Part shown: in pieces, positions 24,722 through 34,354 of the stretch | Position numbering within the stretch: the first letter of the stretch is position 1 | Layout: every line of letters begins with the position of its first letter | Origin: an uncultured Bacteroidia bacterium | GTDB lineage: Bacteria > Bacteroidota > Bacteroidia > J057 > CALAJH01 | DNA length: 38,538 nucleotides | Direction of reading: 5' to 3' | NCBI GenBank assembly: GCA_937922655.1 | Contig: CALAJH010000043.1 | Coordinates: 1 to 38,538 of the forward strand | The notes under the pieces: generated by a model | Seen by the model: only the letters and a program-made list of their open reading frames with translations | Database searches by the model: none | Told to the model about the DNA's origin: nothing | Made by a program: the position numbers and the translations under genes

Positions 24722-27700
24722 CTATTTCACTTGAATGTACGCGGTGCGCACCTTGAAGCCGTCGGAGTACTTCATAACGTAAAGTCCCGAAGCGTGGCGG
24801 CTCATATCGATGATGCTGCGGTTCACGCCCTCGTTGCCCATGAAGCCGTCTTCGGCGACAACCCGGCCGTTGAGGTCGGTAATGACAAAGTGTACTTTAC
24901 GCGCCTCGGGCAAACCGAAGAGCAGGGTAACCGGGCCGTCGGTGGGGTTGGGATAGACGGAGAAAATTTCTTTTTCCGCCGCCTCCAACTCTTCGCGTAC
25001 TTCTTTGGCCTCATCGGACTCTAATTTGACGCTCGACGCCGTTTGGAATATGCGTATGGCCGTGAAGGGCGTCGAAGAAGCGTCGGGGCAAAGAATGCGA
25101 ATTCGGACTTCGTAGCGCGTCGCGGGGGTCAATCCCGTCAAAGTGAACGAGCTTCCCGAAAGGTTGGAAATCGACGTCCACGTCATCGTCGAAAGCTGAC
25201 GATATTCGATTTCGTAACGGTTGGCAGGGTCGCCGTTCCACGAAATACGGGCCGAATTGGCGGTAATGCCGTTGATGAAGGTGATAATGGGCGTAGTCAA
25301 GCCTTTGACCTCCACCGTGCGCTCGACAAAACAGGATTGGTCGTTCAAACGGCGCACCTGCACTTTGTACGTTCCGGCAGGCACGTTGTTGAACACGCCC
25401 GTGGACTGCCATCCGCGATAAACGGGTCCGAAAAGACGGAACTGAACCGGGAAGTTTTGAGCGGGTGCAAAGCGGACGGTGGCAATGACGCGTCCCGACG
25501 ACGGGCCGTCGCAGGTTACGGCCTTGGAGGCGACAATCAAGTTGGGCCGGCACGAACGCAAGGTGTCTTGAATCGAGAAGGCGCCTACGCTCGTTACGCC
25601 GGAAACGGATTTGGTGAAGGGGTCGCCGCCCAAAACGGGGCCGTGCGTTTGGATTTGGTTCCAACCGCCGTCGAAATACGTGTAAATCGCCGAGGCGTTG
25701 CGGTCGAAGTCGGCCAATTCGGACGCGGCGGTGAAACCCGCGGTCATGTCGAAGTTCGAACCGCCCGGAACGTCCTCTTCAATAATCCACGTAACCTTCA
25801 CGGCGTCGGTGGCAAACTCCGTACCCGTGGAAACGTTGCCGCGCAAGGTTTCCATTGCCGAAACGGAAATGTAATCGGAGGGACCGTTGTTTTTGAGCGT
25901 CAAAGGCGTGGGGCCTTCGGCGGTGCCGAGCGGGAAGGTAACGGGGTCGGTTTCGCCCCCCGTACCCAAACATTCCATCGAAAGCTTGGCGTTTTCCAAC
26001 GTAACGACGTAGCTCTCGGGATTGACGGGGTCGATTTTTCCCCCGCACTGGATGATAACGTCGGATTCTTCGAGGTAAAGGATACCGCCGGCCATACGCA
26101 GGGTGTCGTAGACTTGGAAATTTCCAAACATGTAGACCTCGCCGCCGGGGTTGTTGATTTCCAATGCGCCCAAAACGGGATCTCCGTCGTTGATGAAAGT
26201 CAAGTCTTTATTAGCCACGGCGGTTTCGAAGAAGATGCCGCCATTGACGACGAAGAGCGTTCCGCCGGCAATGAGCGAGTCTATGCCTTCTTGGAACTTG
26301 CCCGTGCCGTCCACGTCGGGCGAAAACGAGCCGATGCAAAGCAGACTGCGATTGCCGCGCCAGCCTTCGTCGCCGGGTTCGGCGTCCACGTCTTGGCGAT
26401 ACCACGGCGAAAAGTCCACCGCGCCCACGCCTTGTTGAATTTCACCCAAAATCTCGCCTTCGGAATTCCCCCACCAGTTGAACTCGGCGTTGATTTGATT
26501 GCCCGGATCGGCGGAAAGATTTTGCAAATCCACGGGTTGGTCGCCGATGAAGTTTTCGTAGACGTTGGCCGTTCCGGGTTCATTGTCGTCGTCGTCAATC
26601 AATTGAATACCCACCGACAAATTGCCGTCGATGACGTTGCCTTTGACAAACGCTTCGGCGCCCGATATCTGAATACCGATATTGTTGTTGGAGAAGGTCG
26701 TACGGTTGTTGCGGATGTTCGCCAGCGAACCGTTGCGTACCACCACGCCCACGTCGGAACCGGCCACGGTGTTCGAGGAACCGGCTTCGTCGCCGCCGAT
26801 AAGCACGTTGGTTCCCGCGCCATCGACCAATATGCCGTACTGAGTGTTGTTGTTCATGGTGTTGCCGGACATCGTCGCGCTGGCGCCGCCTTCGATTTGC
26901 ACGCCGACGTTGCAATAAGCAAAAGTAGTGCGGTTGTTGCGGATATTGGCCAGCGAACCGTTGCGCACCACCACCCCAACGTCGCCGTCGTTGATGGTGT
27001 TGGAGGAGAACAGACCGTCGCCGCCAATGGTAACGTTCGTGCCGGGGCCGTCCACGACGATACCCGCGTTGGCGTTGGCCGAAAGCGTATTACCTTCGAT
27101 ATACACCTCCGACCCGCCTTCGACGACGATGCCGTTGGTGTTGTTGGCGAAGGTCGTGCGGTTGTTGCGGATGTTGGCCAACGAACCGTTGCGTACCACC
27201 ACGCCCGTTTGCGAACCCGAAACCGTATTCGATTCCGAATCCGAATCGCCGCCGATGGTTACCAGCGTCAGGTGGACTCCGTCGCCTTGAATCACGACGC
27301 CGGCGTTGGTGTTGCCCGTGATGACGTTGCCGGTCATCGTGGCTTGCGCGCCTTCGACAACGATGCCATTGACGTTGTTGGCGAAAGTCGTACGGTTGTT
27401 GCGAATGTTCGCCAGCGAACCATTACGAACGACTACGCCGTTTTGCGAACCCGAAATGGTATTCGACCCCGAATCGTCGGCCGCGCCGATGGTAACGTTG
27501 GTGCCTTCGCCTTCGACGACCACGCCCGTATTGGCGTTGTTGGTAAAGACGTTGCCTTCCATCGTGGCCGTCGAGCCGCCTTCGATTTGTACGCCGACGT
27601 TGTTGTTGGCGAAGGTCGTACGGTTGTTGCGGATATTGGCCAGCGAACCGTTGCGAACGACCACGCCCACGTTCGAACCCGTAATGGTGTTGGAACCCGA

Positions 27701-30700
27701 GTCGTCGTTGCCGCCGATGGTAACGTTACCCGCGTCCACGACGACGCCCGCTTGGCTGTTGTCGGTGAAAACGTTGCCTTCCATCGCGGCTTGGGCGCCC
27801 GATTCGACTTGCACGCCCACGCCGTTGTTGGCGAAGGTGGTGCGGTTGTTGCGAATGTTGGCCAACGAACCGTTGCGTACCACCACGCCCGTTTCCGAGC
27901 CCGTGATGGTGTTGGAAGCCGAGTCGTCGTCGCCGCCGATGGTAACGTTGGTTCCCGAACCTGCGATTTCAACGCCCGTCAATGCATTGTCGGTGAAAAC
28001 GTTGCCCGACATATTGACCGTCGCGGCGCCGTCCACGCGAACGCCCGTGTTGTTGTAGGCAAAAGTGGTGCGGTTGTTGCGGATATTGGCCAGCGAACCG
28101 TTGCGTACCACCACACCCACGTCGGAACCGGTAACGGTGTTGGATTCGGCGTTGGTTTCGCCGCCGATGTCCACCGTCGCGCCGTCTTCGACGACCACGC
28201 CGGCGCCGGTATTGTCGGTAAAGACGTTGCCCGTCATGTTGGCTTGGGCGTTTTGCACCAAGATACCGAATCCGTTTTCGGCAAAAGTGGTGCGGTTGTT
28301 ACGAATGTTGGCCAAAGAGCCGTTGCGAACGACCACGCCGTAGTCGGAGTCGGTAATGGTGTTGGAACCGGAGTCGTCGGCGCCGCCGATGGTTACCTGC
28401 GTTCCCGCACCGTCCACGACGACCCCTGCATTGGAGTTGCTCGTGAAAACGTTGCCTTCCATCGCGGCTTGGGCGCCCGATTCAACGCTGATGCCGACGT
28501 TGTTGTTGGCGAAGGTCGTGCGGTTGTTGCGAATGTTGGCCAAAGAGCCGTTGCGCACCACCACGCCCGTTTGCGAACCCGTAATGGTGTTCGAACCCGA
28601 ATCGTCGCCGGCGCCGATGGTAATTTCGGTGCCCGCGCCGTCGGCCACCACACCCGCCGTGGTATTGTTGGTAAAGGTGTTGCCTTCCATGTTCACCTCC
28701 GAACCCGATTGGACGACGATGCCGGTATTGTTGTTGGCGAAGGTCGTGCGGTTGTTGCGGATGTTGGCCAACGAACCGTTGCGTACCACTACGCCCGTTT
28801 GCGAACCCGTGATGGTATTGGATTGGGCGTCGTCGCCGCCGCCCAAAATCAATTCGGAGCCGTCGGTAACGATGCCGTTCTCGGCGTTGTTGGTAAAAGT
28901 GTTGGCGGTGACAATCGCGACGGCATTGCCTTCGATACTGATGCCGGTGTTGTTGTTGGCGAAGGTGGTGCGGTTGTTGCGGATGTTGGCCAGCGAACCG
29001 TTGCGCACGACCACGCCCGTTTGCGAACCCGTGATGGTGTTGGAATCGTCGGCGTTGTCGCCGCCCAAGTCAATCTCGGCAAAGTTGTCCACGACTACGC
29101 CTGCGCCGCTGTTGGCTGTAAAGGTGTTGCCCGCGATTTCGGCGTAAGCGTCCATTTCGACGCGGATGCCCGTGCCGTTGTTGGAAAAGGTCGTACGGTT
29201 GTTACGGATGTTGGCCAACGAACCGTTGCGCACGACCACGCCCGTTTGCGAACCCGAAATGTCGTTGCTGTCGTCGGGGCTGTTGCCGCCGATGGTCGCC
29301 TGACCTTGGTCGGCGCCGTGGTTGTCGACCACAATACCCGTCGAGGTATTGTTGGTGAAGGTATTGGCCGCGATGTTGGCGTTGCCGCCGCGCACGTAGA
29401 CGGCGGTGTCGTTGTTGGCAAAAGTCGTACGGTTGTTGCGGATGTTGGCCAGCGAACCATTGACCACCACGCCTACGCGGTTGTCGTGGAAATCGTTGGA
29501 TTTGTCGGGCGTATCGCCGCCGATGGTCGTTTGAATTTCGCCGTCGATATCGGTGCCGTTGGAATAAATACCCCACGTGAATCCGGAAAATTCGTTGTTT
29601 TCCAACGTGGCGTAGTTGTCGCCGTCTTCGCCGCCAAGATAACTTCCGTTATCGGAAATAAACAAGCCGGTGCCTTGCCCGAGGTTGTCGTAGTTGAGGG
29701 TGGGGTCTTTTTCGGTGGCAACGAACGTGTTTTCTTTCAAAACCACGGGGTCGTCTTCGGTACCGTTGTTGACCATCCACATGCCCGATTCTTTTCCGCT
29801 CGTTTCGATGGTGTTGTTTTCCACAAGCACGCCTTCGGATTTGGCCACTTCCAGACCCACGCCTTTTCCTTCGCCGAAATAAAGATTGGGGTTGTCGGAA
29901 TCGACTTTAATGACGTTGGGTTTGTCTTGGGAACCAATCGAGGAGCCGGAGGGCAGGTTGAAGAGCACGATGCCGGCTTTGCCTACGCCTTCGATTTCAT
30001 TGCCCTCGATGACGACTAAACCGCCGTTCAACAGCGCATCGACAAGTATGCCGTAGGCTTCAATGTATTTAACGACGTTGTCTTCGAGTTCAAGGCCGTT
30101 AAGCGTGGCGTTGCCGTCGAGCTTGATGCCCGTGCCGACCAATTCCACGGTGTTGTTGTTTATCGTCGAAGACGGGGCGTTGCTGTAAATGCCGTAGGCG
30201 TATTCAAAGAACAGCCCGTCGGCACGCAAACAGGCGTTGGCCACGTAGGAGTTTTGCACGACGTTGTTTTCGCCCGCGTCGTAAATCATGATACCCGTGC
30301 CGTAGATGTTTTCGACCCTGACGTTTTCGAGTTTGATTTGTTCGTACAACACGGATTGGGTGAAATCGGTGATGATACCGACGCCGAAACGATATTTGCA
30401 ATCGCGATCGTCGTTGGGGTCGCCGTCAATGACAACGTCTTTGAGGGTAACGTCGTCGGAGGCGATGACGATACCGTGAATGAAATCGTAGTTGGCGTCG
30501 TCGAGATAGGTGGCGGGATTGGAGGGGTCGTAGGTGTTTTCAACGAGGGGGAGGTCGGGGTCGGGAACCAACACCGAGCCGGGGCCGCCAATGATGGTAA
30601 TGGGTTTGTCGATATAAACGTCGCCGATATAATAAATTTCGTTGTCGTTTAAGTATATCGTGTCTCCGGGGTTGGAAACCTCGACGATATCCTGCAATTT

Positions 30701-33700
30701 ATTGACAAAGGCTTGGCAGTCGGAAGCGCCTTGAAAACCGGGGTCGGCGGAAAGGTCGGCGCCGGAAAGTTTGTAGGTAACGATTTTGACCGTTCCCAGC
30801 ACGTCGTTGGCGGGAACGGGAATGCCCGTCGTTCCCCAGTAATCGCAAACGGATTGAAGGTTGCCCGCTCCGTCGGGACTGTTTTCGATTTTCACGCCGT
30901 CGCCGATGGATTGCAGATTGTTGTCCTGCAAATTGACGGCGGTGTTGGCGGGAAGGTTGCCCGCACGCAGTGCGCGTCCGAAACCGATGAGATGGTTGTT
31001 GCGAATCAGAACGTCGCCGGCGAGGGGAGCGGATGCGGGGTCGATTTTTATGGCGGCCTCGTTGTTGGCATTGTTGGAACCGGTAACGTCGTTGTTTTCG
31101 ACGACAACGTTGTCGGTTTTGGCGCCGATTAAAACAATCCCCGAAGCGGAGCTTGAAGGAGCCAGCACGAAAATTTGATTGCCCGCGATATAATTTTGGA
31201 CGTTGCCGTTCGGGGCGGAAACATTGTCAAAGACAAGCGCCCCACCCAAATCGCTAGCGTAAAAATCAAAGTTAAACGTATTGTCGGAAACGTTGACGCC
31301 GCTTATCGACGAATAAGCCGCGTTGTCGTAATCCTTGACCCATACCCCCGTTCCCGCATAGCCGGTAACGTTATTGCCGGCGATGTTTACATCGGCGACC
31401 GTGGCGGTATCGTTGCCTGAGCCATAAGCCACCACCGCCACGGCGGTAACGTTCGGTTGGTTGCCAAGGGTAATTTGGTTGTTGGCAACGGAGATGTCGG
31501 AGACGATGCCGGTAGCCATGCCCGTCAAATCCGCGCCGACGCGAACGACGTCGGTATTAGCGTAAAGCATGGAAATCGTATTGTTCAATACCGCCACGTT
31601 CGAGGCGTTGGTCAAATCGATAATCGCGCCTCCACCCGACGAACCCACGTTCTCAAACACGCAAGAAACAACGGCCGCGCTCGAAGGCGTTACCGCATTT
31701 GCAATGTCGATTACCGAGACGGGATAATCCAAGAATTTAAGGTTTTCAAACGACACCTTGTCCGCTCCGGATTGCAATAGAAACGCGGTACCGGCGCTTG
31801 AAGAACTCAGCACGGGCATGAGGCCGGGATCGGCGGTCGGTACGCCGGAAGCATCGGTGCCGACAACGTCCACGGAAACGCCAACTTGCACGCCTTCGGG
31901 GGTATATTCACCGTCGGTGTCGGCGGGATTTTCCTTGCCCATGGCGTAAATGGTCGCACCCGATGGAGCGTTACTTACGGCGTCGGCAAAGTTGTCGAAA
32001 GCGTTCACGTCGTAAGCGATGGCAAAGGGATACAAACCGGCAAAAACGGGGTCGTTGAAGTTATCGATGTCGTTCTGGCTCGTCCAACGGTTGTTTACGA
32101 AAATAATCGAATCGACGTACTCTTGTTCAGGAATAACGTTGGAATACTTAAGGTTGTCCAAAAACATTTCCAGAGAACCGACGTTATTTTGTTGTCCCCG
32201 AAACTCGAAGGCGTCCATGAACGCATTGGCGGAAAACCCGCCGGGCACAAAGTTGTTCAGAAAAACGTCGTCAATCCACAAATCCCACGTTCCGGCGGCA
32301 ACGGTGCGTTTGGCGCCCGTAGAGTGCTCGTAAGTAATGGGATAGGTGCGGTTGTTGGAAAATATTTCAACCGTAACGCCGGCGGTGCGCCCAATAGTGA
32401 CGGTAGTAAAGTTCTGCCATGCGTTTCCGCTAAGATATTCCAAGCCGGCCGAGGAAGATCCGTCGAACACCCAACGCAAACCGGCAAACACATCGTCGGT
32501 ATCGAGCGCATCCTCGCCGGCAAAGAAGGTGTTTCCCGAGCCTTGAATAAAGTACCATTCGCCCGTACCGCCGCTTCGGGCGTCAAAAGCGACGTCGAAT
32601 TTGGCATAGAATTCTTTACCGTCGTCGTAACCGCGCGTGGTGAATTTGACGGGAGCGGCGCCGGAAGGAGCTTCGCCGCGCAATAGGGAATACTCGCCGA
32701 TGTTAACCGACGGCTGGGGGGCAATCGTCCATTCGCCGCCGGAACCGGGAATGTAAACCGACGCCACCCCGCCGCCGGCCAACGGCTGGGCGACAAACGA
32801 AGTATTAATCCCCGGACCCAAATAATCAATGTCGCATTTGCCAAAGTTTTGTTTCCACAGCGGGCCGGGAACGCCAAAGTTCTTATTGACGTGGCTGGAA
32901 ATGGCAAGATCGACGTCGTCGGCGCCGATGGACGCGTGCAAAACAGTGTCGAAAACGTCGATACTCGCCGAACCGATGCCGCGTACAAATATCGGCTGAT
33001 TGAGCTTGCCTTCTACGTCGGGCGAAAAAGAAACAGTGCCGGCCCAAGAAGAACCGTCGCCGGAAACTTCAAAATCCGAGGTGGCAACGCCAACCGAAAC
33101 CGCGTTTGTAAGCGCCGAACCTCTTAGAGTATAGTTAACGGCCTCGGTATATTGGCCGACGTCGTCGGCACAAAGGGTTTTGAGCGCCGAAACGGAAGTT
33201 TCAAGGTAAGGGAGCTCGTCCAAAATGAAATTGCCGTAATCGACAAAACCAAGTAGAAGCGAGTTGTCGGAACCGATGTTGTCGTAGCCCCGGAATTCCC
33301 ATGCATTAATAACGTTGCCCGAAGCAAGACCGCCGGCATTAAAAGTGCCGTACATAAAGTTGTCTATCCAAATCTGGTAGCTGCCCGGAGCAATCAAATA
33401 ATACTCCCCGTCGGGACCTTCATAGCGATAGGTAACGTCGTCGTTGTTGCCATAGACGCGAAGGACATAGATCGTACTGGGAACGACGGAGATGCCGGTG
33501 GAACCCCATGTGTTGCCCTGCAAAGCATCGATGGAAACGGAGCCGTTGTTGTAATAATTAAAGCGAAGGCCGGAAAAAACGTCGGCGTCGGAGACGGTCG
33601 CCGTACCGACGTCGAAAGTCGTGCCCGAACCGATGAGCAGTTCCCAAGTGGCGGATTCGCCGAAGTCGGAGGAGAACCACATCGGCACGGCGAAATGAAA

Positions 33701-34048
33701 CCGAGACTTTCCCGAAAAACCGGTTACGCCGTACTCGGTGGCGGCGTCCGAATCTCCGCTAGAGGGTTTGCCGATGAGGTGCGGCGGCGGGGTAAAGCCC
33801 GGCACCGCCAAGGTGGATACCGTCCAACTCCCCGGCAACGAGCCGTTGTACAAATACGCCGTGCCGCCGTTCACCGGGGGAAAGACGCTCGTCGAAAGAG
33901 TGGTCAAATTCGTCCCGGACGTATTGAACACCGACGGCGAATTAGGGTATACCACCTTCCACGAACCTTGCGCTCTGGCCTGAAAAACGGCGAAAAGCAT
34001 CGCCGCCGGCAAGAACGCCCAAATTTTTCGTAGCCTACTTTTCATCAT
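24722..34048 (-). CDS. Giant T9SS-secreted parallel beta-helix surface protein with 13 internal repeats
   Basis: The product is about 3,108 residues. A signal peptide (MMKSRLRKIWAFLPAAMLF…ARAQ) is followed by two related N-terminal modules (about 30-650) with paired features: ADVFSGLRF/DDVFAGLRW, YQIWIDNFMYGTF/WDLWIDDVFLNNF, and AWEFRGYDN/AFEFRGQQN. A first beta-helix-like region (about 750-1110) precedes a second (about 1115-2530), which includes 13 units of roughly 75 residues, each with NGSLANIRNNRTTF. It closes with FNWWGNSEGE. Then come non-helical domains (about 2560-2900), a fibronectin type III domain (about 2910-3000, ITANSARISW to ATRYEVRIRI) and a type A T9SS sorting domain (about 3025-3108, FSVYPNPTDGPVTLLF to YVMKYSDGFKV). 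T9SS exports and anchors such proteins at the cell surface. An adhesin or polymer-binding role is plausible but unproven. ATG 34048 or 34045 fits the signal peptide. Confidence 0.93.
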   Translation of the reverse strand: MMKSRLRKIWAFLPAAMLFAVFQARAQGSWKVVYPNSPSVFNTSGTNLTTLSTSVFPPVNGGTAYLYNGSLPGSWTVSTLAVPGFTPPPHLIGKPSSGDSDAATEYGVTGFSGKSRFHFAVPMWFSSDFGESATWELLIGSGTTFDVGTATVSDADVFSGLRFNYYNNGSVSIDALQGNTWGSTGISVVPSTIYVLRVYGNNDDVTYRYEGPDGEYYLIAPGSYQIWIDNFMYGTFNAGGLASGNVINAWEFRGYDNIGSDNSLLLGFVDYGNFILDELPYLETSVSALKTLCADDVGQYTEAVNYTLRGSALTNAVSVGVATSDFEVSGDGSSWAGTVSFSPDVEGKLNQPIFVRGIGSASIDVFDTVLHASIGADDVDLAISSHVNKNFGVPGPLWKQNFGKCDIDYLGPGINTSFVAQPLAGGGVASVYIPGSGGEWTIAPQPSVNIGEYSLLRGEAPSGAAPVKFTTRGYDDGKEFYAKFDVAFDARSGGTGEWYFIQGSGNTFFAGEDALDTDDVFAGLRWVFDGSSSAGLEYLSGNAWQNFTTVTIGRTAGVTVEIFSNNRTYPITYEHSTGAKRTVAAGTWDLWIDDVFLNNFVPGGFSANAFMDAFEFRGQQNNVGSLEMFLDNLKYSNVIPEQEYVDSIIFVNNRWTSQNDIDNFNDPVFAGLYPFAIAYDVNAFDNFADAVSNAPSGATIYAMGKENPADTDGEYTPEGVQVGVSVDVVGTDASGVPTADPGLMPVLSSSSAGTAFLLQSGADKVSFENLKFLDYPVSVIDIANAVTPSSAAVVSCVFENVGSSGGGAIIDLTNASNVAVLNNTISMLYANTDVVRVGADLTGMATGIVSDISVANNQITLGNQPNVTAVAVVAYGSGNDTATVADVNIAGNNVTGYAGTGVWVKDYDNAAYSSISGVNVSDNTFNFDFYASDLGGALVFDNVSAPNGNVQNYIAGNQIFVLAPSSSASGIVLIGAKTDNVVVENNDVTGSNNANNEAAIKIDPASAPLAGDVLIRNNHLIGFGRALRAGNLPANTAVNLQDNNLQSIGDGVKIENSPDGAGNLQSVCDYWGTTGIPVPANDVLGTVKIVTYKLSGADLSADPGFQGASDCQAFVNKLQDIVEVSNPGDTIYLNDNEIYYIGDVYIDKPITIIGGPGSVLVPDPDLPLVENTYDPSNPATYLDDANYDFIHGIVIASDDVTLKDVVIDGDPNDDRDCKYRFGVGIITDFTQSVLYEQIKLENVRVENIYGTGIMIYDAGENNVVQNSYVANACLRADGLFFEYAYGIYSNAPSSTINNNTVELVGTGIKLDGNATLNGLELEDNVVKYIEAYGILVDALLNGGLVVIEGNEIEGVGKAGIVLFNLPSGSSIGSQDKPNVIKVDSDNPNLYFGEGKGVGLEVAKSEGVLVENNTIETSGKESGMWMVNNGTEDDPVVLKENTFVATEKDPTLNYDNLGQGTGLFISDNGSYLGGEDGDNYATLENNEFSGFTWGIYSNGTDIDGEIQTTIGGDTPDKSNDFHDNRVGVVVNGSLANIRNNRTTFANNDTAVYVRGGNANIAANTFTNNTSTGIVVDNHGADQGQATIGGNSPDDSNDISGSQTGVVVRNGSLANIRNNRTTFSNNGTGIRVEMDAYAEIAGNTFTANSGAGVVVDNFAEIDLGGDNADDSNTITGSQTGVVVRNGSLANIRNNRTTFANNNTGISIEGNAVAIVTANTFTNNAENGIVTDGSELILGGGDDAQSNTITGSQTGVVVRNGSLANIRNNRTTFANNNTGIVVQSGSEVNMEGNTFTNNTTAGVVADGAGTEITIGAGDDSGSNTITGSQTGVVVRNGSLANIRNNRTTFANNNVGISVESGAQAAMEGNVFTSNSNAGVVVDGAGTQVTIGGADDSGSNTITDSDYGVVVRNGSLANIRNNRTTFAENGFGILVQNAQANMTGNVFTDNTGAGVVVEDGATVDIGGETNAESNTVTGSDVGVVVRNGSLANIRNNRTTFAYNNTGVRVDGAATVNMSGNVFTDNALTGVEIAGSGTNVTIGGDDDSASNTITGSETGVVVRNGSLANIRNNRTTFANNGVGVQVESGAQAAMEGNVFTDNSQAGVVVDAGNVTIGGNDDSGSNTITGSNVGVVVRNGSLANIRNNRTTFANNNVGVQIEGGSTATMEGNVFTNNANTGVVVEGEGTNVTIGAADDSGSNTISGSQNGVVVRNGSLANIRNNRTTFANNVNGIVVEGAQATMTGNVITGNTNAGVVIQGDGVHLTLVTIGGDSDSESNTVSGSQTGVVVRNGSLANIRNNRTTFANNTNGIVVEGGSEVYIEGNTLSANANAGIVVDGPGTNVTIGGDGLFSSNTINDGDVGVVVRNGSLANIRNNRTTFAYCNVGVQIEGGASATMSGNTMNNNTQYGILVDGAGTNVLIGGDEAGSSNTVAGSDVGVVVRNGSLANIRNNRTTFSNNNIGIQISGAEAFVKGNVIDGNLSVGIQLIDDDDNEPGTANVYENFIGDQPVDLQNLSADPGNQINAEFNWWGNSEGEILGEIQQGVGAVDFSPWYRQDVDAEPGDEGWRGNRSLLCIGSFSPDVDGTGKFQEGIDSLIAGGTLFVVNGGIFFETAVANKDLTFINDGDPVLGALEINNPGGEVYMFGNFQVYDTLRMAGGILYLEESDVIIQCGGKIDPVNPESYVVTLENAKLSMECLGTGGETDPVTFPLGTAEGPTPLTLKNNGPSDYISVSAMETLRGNVSTGTEFATDAVKVTWIIEEDVPGGSNFDMTAGFTAASELADFDRNASAIYTYFDGGWNQIQTHGPVLGGDPFTKSVSGVTSVGAFSIQDTLRSCRPNLIVASKAVTCDGPSSGRVIATVRFAPAQNFPVQFRLFGPVYRGWQSTGVFNNVPAGTYKVQVRRLNDQSCFVERTVEVKGLTTPIITFINGITANSARISWNGDPANRYEIEYRQLSTMTWTSISNLSGSSFTLTGLTPATRYEVRIRILCPDASSTPFTAIRIFQTASSVKLESDEAKEVREELEAAEKEIFSVYPNPTDGPVTLLFGLPEARKVHFVITDLNGRVVAEDGFMGNEGVNRSIIDMSRHASGLYVMKYSDGFKVRTAYIQVK
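26693..29461 (-). repeat. 13 tandem beta-helix units of about 225 bp with an invariant 14-residue block
   Basis: The range runs from the last invariant block (26693-26734) to the first (29420-29461). Each unit encodes GVVV(R)NGSLANIRNNRTTF, then variable (A/S)-N-N-like turns, a GN-x-F/I-T-x-N turn, (A/T)GVVV-type strands, an (I)GG-x-DDS-like loop, and SNTITGSQT or a variant. The 14-residue block is unchanged in all 13 units, while codons vary (Phe as TTT or TTC, Arg as CGT, CGC or CGG, Ile as ATT or ATC). Unit length varies from about 72 to 78 residues. The first unit lacks the Arg before NGS. Confidence 0.93.
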
Positions 34049-34354
34049 TGTTATCTTAATTGCCAATTTTTTTGATAAACGAATGCAAGAATGCGCTCCC
34101 AAATTTTCGGACGAAATAAAAATTTGAAACTTGGGAATAAGCAAAATTACAACATTTTCCCCGAAGGCCGCATAGACTTTAAGACGAACGTGTAAAAAAC
34201 GCCGATAAACGCAAATAAATTTTTTTTTCATCCTATTTTCAAGGGGACAAACGTACGTTTTTAACCGACCAACAAAAGGCACGATTTTTGGGGGAAAATT
34301 ATGTACGGCACGTTAAAATCGGCGCCCAACAAATTTACGTAACTTTGCGTCCGG
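34049..34354. other. Divergent intergenic region between the giant protein and the repeat-protein operon
   Basis: This 306-bp AT-rich gap holds the regulatory DNA for both directions. Minus strand: a TAATTTTG box (34142-34149) about 94 bp before the start. Plus strand: TAACTTTG (34340-34347) lies only 8 bp before the ATG at 34355. If that box were used, the plus-strand message would be nearly leaderless; no matching -33 element is seen. I find no further gene. Confidence 0.5.
34142..34149 (-). promoter_or_regulatory. Candidate -7 element of the giant surface-protein gene
   Basis: The minus strand reads TAATTTTG, an exact TAnnTTTG match, predicting a leader of about 85-90 nt. The -33 element is poor (TGCG at the expected spacing). 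Confidence 0.4.

Noticed and set aside
26928-29147. Series of plus-strand open frames with repeated SEPLRTTTPV-like sequence
   Set aside because: These are reverse-strand shadows of the invariant repeat block of the giant gene, with no start signals or independent features.
26693-29461. CRISPR-like array suggested by 13 evenly spaced repeats
   Set aside because: Spacing is about 225 bp, repeats and spacers form one continuous reading frame, and repeat DNA varies synonymously; it is a protein repeat.
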